From: a virus
Virus record (IMG/VR): IMGVR_UViG_3300023180_000512
Span: 1 to 20,460 of that record
Strand: one strand, 5' to 3'
Length of the DNA stretch: 20,460 nucleotides
Shown here: in pieces, positions 15,238 to 20,460 of the stretch
Layout of the letters: each line of letters begins with the position of its first letter
Numbering within the stretch: the stretch's first letter is position 1
Program-made: the position numbers and the translations under genes
The notes under the pieces: model-generated
What the model was told of the DNA's origin: nothing
Seen by the model: only the letters and a program-made list of their open reading frames with translations
Databases searched by the model: none

Positions 15238-16998
15238 TTACGCTCCCAACTGTGCAAGCAAACCTTCGATGCCACCAGCACCGGGGGGAGGTGCAGCCAT
15301 CGGTTGTTCCGCGCCCATACCGGGCATTGCCAAACCAGGCATCGTTTCCGGTGCCATCGCTTCGGCTTCGGTGGCTTGACGTTCGCGTGCCTCCTGGTCA
15401 ACCTCTGCGACAGCGTCAAACAATGATTTGTTTTCAACCATTACCTTGCGGACAAGAGATGCAAGATCGGCAGGCTGGTATGGGCCGTCTGGCTGTGACG
15501 CCTGCTGCTGGATTGATGCGAGCAGCGCGGCCTCGACACCTTCGGAGGTGATCCGGTCGTGTTCCATCTCTGGATCGTCAATCAACGGGTCGGCTTCGCG
15601 TGCCGACTCTTTCGACATCATGCCGGTGCCCATCCGCTGACCCAAACCGATAATGAGGTTGTTCACGTCGGAACCGGCAGCGGAGTACGACACATGGTGG
15701 AAATCGGTTTCCCACAGTTTGTTCGGCGTATAATCCGCTTTGTCAACATTGGCGCGACCAGGAATGAAGAACGACTTCTGCTGGTTACCGAAATACGCTT
15801 TATCGACAGCGATAGCAACTTTGTCTTCCTCGAGCAGCGACGACGCCAAAATCTCCTGTGCTTCCTGCACACGGAAATCAACCGTTGCGGACAGCACGTT
15901 CTCACCTCGCCGGCCAGTACGAATGTTCGTGCCTGACTCGCCGCCGAACTCGGCAGGGATCGCACCTTCCAAACGCTCCTGGCGTTCAATCCTGTCCAAC
16001 GCCTGCTCAGTCTTGTAACCGGGGTTGACCTGCTGAATCTGAAGGTCGCCGCCCTTGACGATACCGAGCTGACCTGTCTTGCCGTCCGCGATCTGGATTA
16101 GTTCGGGGTTCTCGCCAGGACGTGCAACAAGATACTCGTCAGGGAAGATTCCTCGTTCGATAGCGATTTCGGTGAGTGCCTGCAAACGTGCCCGCGTGTA
16201 GAACATGCCGAGCATGTCATCGAACTGTCCGCGTGGCTGATCGATCGTGATGCGTTGCGGAACGACCGCCATCGGCATCCCAGTCCGGTTGTTGACACGT
16301 TCCAACTCCATTACTTCCATGCCGGCGCGTTGCGCGGGTGGAAGCATCGGGTCGTCGGGTGCGCCCAGCACACCGATCACCATGTGTTCCGCGTCAACGT
16401 ATTCGATAAGGGTGAACATGGTATCGGGATCGGGGTCGCCGACACGCAGTTTGCCGTCAATCATCGGGCCGTACATGGCGACCAACCATTGGTACGGTTT
16501 GCGGTAGGTGAAGATCACATCGTCCGGCACCGGATTGTCAAGATCGTCGGACGGTGCAGGGTAGGTGTCGAGCGGGTTGCGGAGATGCCATTTCGGCATG
16601 TTTGTACGGAAACACGGTTTCACGATGACAGGTGACGTGCTGTAGCCGAGCAGATGTCGGCTGCGGCGACGCAACTTCATGTTCATCCGGTTGTGATCCC
16701 AGAATGAGATCATTGTCTTTTTGCGAAGCGACGCGAGGTCTTTGGATCGTTGCGATGCTTCTTTCATCGGCGGGAAGTACGGGGTCGGCATGGTGGATGC
16801 GACCCGCATCGACATCTGGTCGAGGCCGATCGAGAGAAGGTTAGCAACGGACGCGCGAGCGTTCGCGTCCAGTTCGTTGAGCGGGACGATTACGTCGCCG
16901 CGTGCAAGCTCACGAACCGCTTGCATCTGGTCATGGACTGGGCCAAGGATACGACGCCGATGGTTATATAAGGCGACGATTTCTTCAATAGTCCGCAT
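15238..16998 (-). CDS. Portal protein
   Basis: A 586-residue portal, which forms the ring at the head vertex through which DNA enters and leaves. It starts MRTIEEIVALYNHRRRILG with GGAG seven bases before the ATG. Portal features include an N-terminal helical clip region, D-T-Y-P-A-P-S-D and Y-V-D-A-E-H in the wing, and the G-T-N-I-R-T-G-R-R-G-E-N-V-L-S-A-T-V-D-F-R-V-Q-E-A-Q stretch around residue 360-390, which is typical of phage portals. The C-terminal ~45 residues are Met/Pro/Gly-rich (MPGLAMPGMGAEQPMAAPPPG) and probably flexible. It lies directly after the terminase and the mini zinc ribbon, the usual order. Confidence 0.9.
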   Translation of the reverse strand: MRTIEEIVALYNHRRRILGPVHDQMQAVRELARGDVIVPLNELDANARASVANLLSIGLDQMSMRVASTMPTPYFPPMKEASQRSKDLASLRKKTMISFWDHNRMNMKLRRRSRHLLGYSTSPVIVKPCFRTNMPKWHLRNPLDTYPAPSDDLDNPVPDDVIFTYRKPYQWLVAMYGPMIDGKLRVGDPDPDTMFTLIEYVDAEHMVIGVLGAPDDPMLPPAQRAGMEVMELERVNNRTGMPMAVVPQRITIDQPRGQFDDMLGMFYTRARLQALTEIAIERGIFPDEYLVARPGENPELIQIADGKTGQLGIVKGGDLQIQQVNPGYKTEQALDRIERQERLEGAIPAEFGGESGTNIRTGRRGENVLSATVDFRVQEAQEILASSLLEEDKVAIAVDKAYFGNQQKSFFIPGRANVDKADYTPNKLWETDFHHVSYSAAGSDVNNLIIGLGQRMGTGMMSKESAREADPLIDDPEMEHDRITSEGVEAALLASIQQQASQPDGPYQPADLASLVRKVMVENKSLFDAVAEVDQEARERQATEAEAMAPETMPGLAMPGMGAEQPMAAPPPGAGGIEGLLAQLGA

Positions 16999-17030
16999 AC
17001 AGGCTCCGAACGTCCGACATTCTCGCCTCT

Positions 17031-17039
17031 AGGATAGCA
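17031..17039 (-). promoter_or_regulatory. Possible extended -10 element before portal
   Basis: Reads TGCTATCCT on the minus strand and sits just after the stop of the 30-residue gene, 33 bases before the portal ATG. It shares TGCTA with the other candidates but has no -35, and it is also the 3' half of a small palindrome (GGATA-ATGC-TATCC). Weak evidence. Confidence 0.25.
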
Positions 17040-17132
17040 TTATCCGCAGCAATGATGTTTGAGACCGCACGACGGGCATCTCCATCGTGTCGCCACCGGA
17101 TCAAACACGGTTTCACAGTTTTCGCAAATCAT
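17040..17132 (-). CDS. 30-residue zinc-ribbon micro-protein
   Basis: A 31-codon gene fitted exactly between terminase and portal. The product starts MICENCETVFDPVATRWRC and ends PSCGLKHHCCG. C3/C6 and C19/C22 form a classical CxxC...CxxC zinc ribbon, and the H-H-C-C end adds possible ligands. Its ATG overlaps the terminase stop (TAATG), the same coupling seen at 1240. Cysteine content (six in 30) and the in-frame fit make chance unlikely. It could act in packaging or as a small nucleic-acid or protein binder, but no function is known. Confidence 0.75.
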   Translation of the reverse strand: MICENCETVFDPVATRWRCPSCGLKHHCCG

Positions 17133-19120
17133 TATCCATCCAAAAGGAATGATGGTCGCCACAACCGGGGCGGCGGTTTCGCCTGCGTGAACTTGGGTGC
17201 GTTCAACAGCATGAACCACAACGCCATCGCAAGGTCAGTACCTTTCTTTTTGTCGCGTGTCCAGGTGACAAGTTCGTCCACCAACGCCAACGTCTTCCAG
17301 TTCCCTGACAGGGTGGGTAGACGTAGGGAACCGGAACGGACAACAGGTGGGATCAACGCTTCCAAACCAAGGTTCTGGTCGATCTTGTTGCGGGCTGTGG
17401 TGTGCGGAACGATTTGGACGCCGCGTAACGCCTGCCAGCGACGCACAAAGTCGTGTGCGAGCAGGAACCGCTGTGCCGCGTTCACCTCGACAACGATGTG
17501 GGAGATCGGGTAGCCGAGGTCTTCGCCGCGTTCGATCAGGTCTTCTAGGACACCGGAGTAGGTGCCTGTTGCCATCGTGTAGCCCAACAGTTCTTCGGCG
17601 GTCAGTTTGACCCTGAGAATGTCGATCACATGGTAAAGGCCGAGATCGGGTTGGATGACAGTCCAGATGACACCCCAAAAGTTCGCGGGTGACGGGTCGA
17701 CTGACACGATGCTGACCCACGGTGCTGACAGTCCGCGTGGCAGGAACCCTGGTTGGCGTTCCCTGTCAATGCAGCCGGTGTACTGGATGCCGTCCGACGC
17801 GATCCCGCCTGTCAACATAGGTCGTTCTACGAGCTGGTAATCAAGATCAATGTCTTCTTGTTGGTAGACGACACGGAATTTCTGGGGCTGGTTGTGTTTT
17901 ATGAACGACAGGTCTTTGTACGGGAGGCGCACGGGGTCGAGCATTGGGCCGTCAGGCCACGGTGGAGCGGTTTTCTTACGCGAATTTTTGCCGGTGTCAA
18001 GTTCCTCGTAGTACGCCTTGTAGATCAGATGATGATATTTGGGCACCATGACCGGATCGGCGAGTGCTTCTTCGACAGTCATGTCTTCACCGTCATCGTC
18101 GTCGTCTACGTCTTCGTAGGTGACTTTGTTGAGGCAATGTTTGTACAGGTCGCCGGGGCCGAGCCGCTGCCCGACTACTGCGACGACACCGCCAGGGTCG
18201 CAACGTGCCTCGGCCATCGAATCCCAGCGTTCCAACAGACGGTCACGGGCAACAGATTCCTTCGCGTTCTCCGGTGACGCCACGTCATCGAACAGGCAGA
18301 GGTCGGCACGGTGACCGATGAACTCTGAATCGATGCCGTACGCCGACACGGTCGGTTCTTTGTTGTCCAACCCGCCAGGAATGTACTGTTCAACCACGAA
18401 TTCTTCGGCGCGCCACAACGAACCGGACGCTAACGGTTTGAACCGCCCGTAATCCTGCGCCAAACAGCCCTCTGGTTCCATGACAAGTCCTTTGCGTACT
18501 TGTTCTGGGTCGGGGGAGAACCTGACGGGTCGTTCTAAGGTTTCGCGGATGCGTCGGGAGTATTGTTTCGCCAATGTTTGGCTGATTGAGCCGATGAGTA
18601 CTCGGATGGCACGGTTTCTTACGATTGACCAGACTGCCACGTCGTGAAAAAGCGTAGATTTGCCTGCACCTGGCGGGCAGTTCAGCACCAGAAACTCTTT
18701 TTCTTCCGATTCCAGGTACTCAACGATCTTGTAGGCGGCGTCAACCTGCCACGGTGACGGGACTCGACCGAGGTACACCCGCCGGAAGTAGTCGAAATCG
18801 TCCCATCCTTGCTTGGCTCGTTCCGATAACCGCTCATAAGGGATGACTGGTGGGAGGTCGCCGGCCTCATCGATCATTGTGCGGAGTTCGCGGCGTTCCC
18901 GACCCGAGTTCGCACCTGCTTTCTTCACCGCGAAATCGGCGGCACGGGTCTCAGCTTCGATCTTGCGGCGGTTCGCATCCCATTTCTGGCCGGTGTTGTA
19001 ATGAATGCCGGCGATCTTGCAGGCTTCTTTGATCGAGATGCCGGCTGCGCGGGCTTCCCAGAAGCGTGCTTTGTCTTCGGGTGGGACGTTACGGCGTCCT
19101 GACCTGTCTGTACCTGCCAT
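17132..19120 (-). CDS. Terminase large subunit with N-terminal helix-turn-helix
   Basis: A 662-residue DNA packaging motor. Residues ~13-58 form a helix-turn-helix (ARFWEARAAGISIKEACKIAG then Y-N-T-G-Q-K-W). Walker A is PPGAGKST at 149-156 and Walker B is ADLCLFDD at 272-279. The nuclease domain has D475 (IVSVDPSPAN), E545 (IVVEVNAAQRFL) and D629 (KGTDLAMALW) as the likely metal ligands. The HTH resembles the DNA-recognition part of small terminase subunits, and no separate small subunit is visible nearby, so recognition and motor may be fused. The ribosome site before the ATG at 19120 is weak (GAG). It is the first clear gene of the late operon. Confidence 0.93.
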   Translation of the reverse strand: MAGTDRSGRRNVPPEDKARFWEARAAGISIKEACKIAGIHYNTGQKWDANRRKIEAETRAADFAVKKAGANSGRERRELRTMIDEAGDLPPVIPYERLSERAKQGWDDFDYFRRVYLGRVPSPWQVDAAYKIVEYLESEEKEFLVLNCPPGAGKSTLFHDVAVWSIVRNRAIRVLIGSISQTLAKQYSRRIRETLERPVRFSPDPEQVRKGLVMEPEGCLAQDYGRFKPLASGSLWRAEEFVVEQYIPGGLDNKEPTVSAYGIDSEFIGHRADLCLFDDVASPENAKESVARDRLLERWDSMAEARCDPGGVVAVVGQRLGPGDLYKHCLNKVTYEDVDDDDDGEDMTVEEALADPVMVPKYHHLIYKAYYEELDTGKNSRKKTAPPWPDGPMLDPVRLPYKDLSFIKHNQPQKFRVVYQQEDIDLDYQLVERPMLTGGIASDGIQYTGCIDRERQPGFLPRGLSAPWVSIVSVDPSPANFWGVIWTVIQPDLGLYHVIDILRVKLTAEELLGYTMATGTYSGVLEDLIERGEDLGYPISHIVVEVNAAQRFLLAHDFVRRWQALRGVQIVPHTTARNKIDQNLGLEALIPPVVRSGSLRLPTLSGNWKTLALVDELVTWTRDKKKGTDLAMALWFMLLNAPKFTQAKPPPRLWRPSFLLDG

Positions 19121-19340
19121 CGTGACTCAATGATACACAGGGGAGCTGCGCCGGGGGCCAGGAGGTGGGTAACCCCCAGCGCGCTCAACCCTTGTGGGGT
19201 ATCGGCGGGAAAGGAATAACCGCCTGACCCGAAGGCGAAGGACAAACAAAACACCTCCGGGCTGGCACCATCATAGCACGTTGTGGTACGGTCTAGTCAA
19301 GCCGCTGTGGGGTGGCGATTCATAACGGAAGGCAAACAAT
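19121..19340. other. Divergent control region
   Basis: A 220-base gap between the leftward terminase and the rightward initiator gene. It contains a leftward promoter and a terminase leader of about 140 bases that is rich in G and C. That leader carries GGAGG (19254-19258) before two possible TTG starts. One opens a 40-codon, Arg-rich ORF (19127-19249) ending seven bases before the terminase start; the other opens a frame running into the terminase. Neither is convincing as a gene. A packaging (cos/pac) site could also lie here. Confidence 0.5.
19270..19300 (-). promoter_or_regulatory. Leftward late promoter before terminase
   Basis: Minus strand TTGACT (19295-19300), a 19-base spacer, then TATGAT (19270-19275) preceded by TGC. 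This is the best -35/-10 pair among the candidates, with an extended -10 that offsets the long spacer. It would start the terminase transcript near 19262. Confidence 0.55.
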
Positions 19341-20111
19341 ATGTCACAGGCATCAGCGACCGAGTATTTCGCGATCATCCCCGAGTCCGTCCTGTACGCG
19401 GACATCAGCTCTAACGCAGTTCGCGTCTACGGGGTGCTGCGACGGCACGCCGACAAAGACGACAACACCTGTCACCCTGGCCGGTCACGGATCGCCGCGC
19501 TAGCAAAGATCAGCACAAGCGCAGTTGATCGAGCAGTCCAACAACTCGTTGAAGCAGGGTTCGTCACAGTCCATCATCGGCGCGACCCAGAGAACCCGAA
19601 ACGGCACCTATCAAGCAGGTACGTTATCCACAGCACCCCTCCCGCTGGTGACTATACCCCTCCCGCTGGTGACGATACCCCCCTCCCGCTGGTGAGTACA
19701 CCCCCTCCCGCTGGTGACGAAGTAACCATAGTCAAAGAACCAGAGCCAATAAACCAGACACCGTTCGACACCATCTGGCAAATCTACCCACGGAAAATCG
19801 CCCGCAAAAAATGCGAACAATGGTGGCACAAACATGCCACAAACATGGCATCCCAAATCCTCGACGCAGCCACCACCGCCACCAAACAATGGCGACAAGA
19901 CAACACCGAACCCAGATACATCCCGCACCCATACACCTGGCTAAACCAAGAACGCTGGAAAGATCACACCCCCCTCCCTGCACCAGAAAAAGAAGTGCGA
20001 CCCTACGACACCCAACCCACCCAATGCGACACCTGTGACGGAACCCGCTACATCAGCACCGAAGACGAACACGGACGCAGCTGGGCCGCACCATGCCCCC
20101 AATGCAACTGA
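19341..20111 (+). CDS. Replication initiator-like protein (lambda O type layout)
   Basis: A 256-residue protein and the only clear rightward gene. Residues 1-95 form a winged helix (SNAVRVYGVLRRHAD, then RSRIAALAKISTSAVDRAVQQLVEAGFV) of the HTH_36 kind found in phage replication initiators. Residues 98-130 are low-complexity TPPAGD repeats created by the DNA repeats described separately. Residues ~141-208 carry F-D-T-I-W-Q-I-Y-P-R-K...Y-I-P-H-P-Y-T-W-L-N-Q-E-R-W, the C-terminal domain common in phage replication proteins. C229, C232, C252 and C255 form a final zinc-knuckle. GGAAGG lies eight bases before the ATG. It probably binds the origin and recruits the helicase loader. Codons end mostly in C or A. 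Confidence 0.85.
   Translation: MSQASATEYFAIIPESVLYADISSNAVRVYGVLRRHADKDDNTCHPGRSRIAALAKISTSAVDRAVQQLVEAGFVTVHHRRDPENPKRHLSSRYVIHSTPPAGDYTPPAGDDTPLPLVSTPPPAGDEVTIVKEPEPINQTPFDTIWQIYPRKIARKKCEQWWHKHATNMASQILDAATTATKQWRQDNTEPRYIPHPYTWLNQERWKDHTPLPAPEKEVRPYDTQPTQCDTCDGTRYISTEDEHGRSWAAPCPQCN
19636..19718 (+). repeat. Four iteron-like direct repeats inside the initiator gene; candidate replication origin
   Basis: Four copies of CCCCTCCCGCTGGTGA start at 19636, 19657, 19680 and 19702, a spacing of 21, 23 and 22 bases, close to two helical turns. Copies 1, 2 and 4 continue with C and copy 3 with G. Copies 1, 2 and 4 are read in one frame (P-P-A-G-D); copy 3 is shifted and encodes P-L-P-L-V-S, with the frame restored in copy 4. 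So the DNA, not the peptide, is what is conserved. The sequence that follows is richer in A and T. Confidence 0.8.
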
Positions 20112-20117
20112 TATACT
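20109..20117 (+). promoter_or_regulatory. Possible rightward extended -10 promoter
   Basis: TGATATACT overlaps the stop codon of the initiator gene: TG, one base, then TATACT. No clear -35 is seen. It would transcribe the region after the gene. Confidence 0.3.
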
Positions 20118-20460
20118 GAACCTCACGCGGCACGCACCGCTCGGTCGTACCCCAGTTGCACGGGGCGGGACGGAACCCACGGGAACGTGGTCGATCCCCC
20201 ATGCGCCCACAACGACACCATAGGAACTCTTGCCGGCCACGAAAACGGGGGAGGCACGAACCGGCAACGACGACAACACACACAACGTGAAGCTCCACGA
20301 CAACGAGCGGGACTCAGGAACAGAGGCACCCTGAGGGGGGGCATACACCTCTCTGCGCGAACACCTCGACACCAGCGCAATCACAACAGCCGGACAACAA
20401 AACCACACATCTAGAACACACCTAATAACCATCCATACCCCCAGGCGCCTCGGCACACCT
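20112..20460 (+). other. Region after initiator gene without a clear gene
   Basis: These 349 bases hold no convincing long gene. A short hairpin, CCACG-GGAA-CGTGG, lies at 20177-20190, and CCCC...GGGG pairing is possible around 20150. A tract of seven Gs is at 20335-20341. One reading frame is protein-like on both sides of a single TGA. The plus strand is strongly C- and A-rich and G-poor after 20340, as in the initiator gene, so a rightward gene may begin near the window end. Confidence 0.4.
20230..20334 (+). CDS. Doubtful 34-residue ORF
   Basis: Begins with TTG after AGGA and encodes a hydrophilic peptide (LPATKTGEARTGNDDNTHNV then KLHDNERDSGTEAP). After the TGA the same frame stays open to the window end (YTSLREHLDTSAITTAG). 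The composition looks more like protein than the two other frames, but there is no ATG and no known family. The G-tract right after the stop could hide a sequencing or assembly error. Confidence 0.25.
   Translation: MPATKTGEARTGNDDNTHNVKLHDNERDSGTEAP

Noticed and set aside
17031-17044. Small palindrome GGATA-ATGC-TATCC as a terminator
   Set aside because: Only five pairs, A/T-rich and without a T-run; too weak to terminate.
18925-19254. Minus-strand ORF overlapping the terminase start in another frame
   Set aside because: Although GGAGG precedes a TTG, the part overlapping terminase reads as a shadow (Ser/Lys/Pro/Ala mixture), and no family is known.
19636-19718. CRISPR-like array
   Set aside because: Repeats of 16-17 bases with 4-6 base gaps inside a gene are iteron-like, not CRISPR repeats with spacers.
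20140-20215. Possible tRNA
   Set aside because: A GGTCGATCC stretch resembles a T-arm and a GGAA hairpin is present, but no acceptor stem or anticodon arm can be formed at the right distance.
19941-20456. Minus-strand ORF of 171 residues at the right edge
   Set aside because: It overlaps the initiator gene antisense, is rich in Cys/Val/Arg and has no recognisable domain.

Overview
The window is part of a tailed double-stranded DNA bacteriophage genome, not a bacterial chromosome. From about 19120 down to position 1 the minus strand carries one compact late block in which most neighbouring genes overlap by 1-8 bases or abut: large terminase, a 30-codon zinc-ribbon gene, portal, a small head-region protein, four large virion proteins of unknown function (one of 1682 residues), scaffold-like protein, N4-gp56-type major capsid protein, then a tail-tip and fibre module. 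I recognise no tape-measure protein, tail tube or sheath, and very long virion proteins follow the portal, so a short-tailed (podovirus-like) virion is the best reading. The host is inferred, not seen: the MATNFP fibre anchor, the G-G-H-D-x3-V fibre C-terminus and an apparently leaderless gene suggest an actinobacterium. No integrase, repressor, tRNA or CRISPR was found.

Region 19121-19340 is a divergent control region. A minus-strand extended -10 promoter faces the terminase, and a well-spaced ribosome site precedes the single clear plus-strand gene, 19341-20111. That gene is a replication-initiator-like protein with an N-terminal winged helix, a low-complexity middle, a YPRK...PxTWLN...W C-terminal domain and a final zinc-knuckle. 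Its middle contains four copies of a 16-17 bp direct repeat at about two-helical-turn spacing. One copy is read in a shifted frame while its DNA is conserved. This layout closely parallels the lambda O gene, whose origin iterons lie inside the initiator gene, and it is the most interesting feature of the window. After the gene, 20112-20460 holds a possible promoter, hairpins and only weak ORFs.

The late block seems to be split into transcription units. Promoter-like elements sharing TGCTAnnnT lie before the terminase, before the portal, before scaffold/capsid and before the tail module. A strong UUCG-loop terminator sits right after the capsid gene, so scaffold and capsid can be made as a separate, abundant unit. 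A related TACAAT element sits six bases before the last, cut-off gene and implies a leaderless start.

The tail module (about 4267 to 377) has a small fibre-family protein, three paralogous fibres with one shared N-terminal anchor and different C-terminal domains, a tail assembly chaperone, a 53-residue zinc-ribbon protein, and a fibre with six Thr/Gly-rich repeat modules. Two genuine zinc-ribbon genes (17040-17132 and 3176-3337) are so short that ordinary gene callers could miss them.
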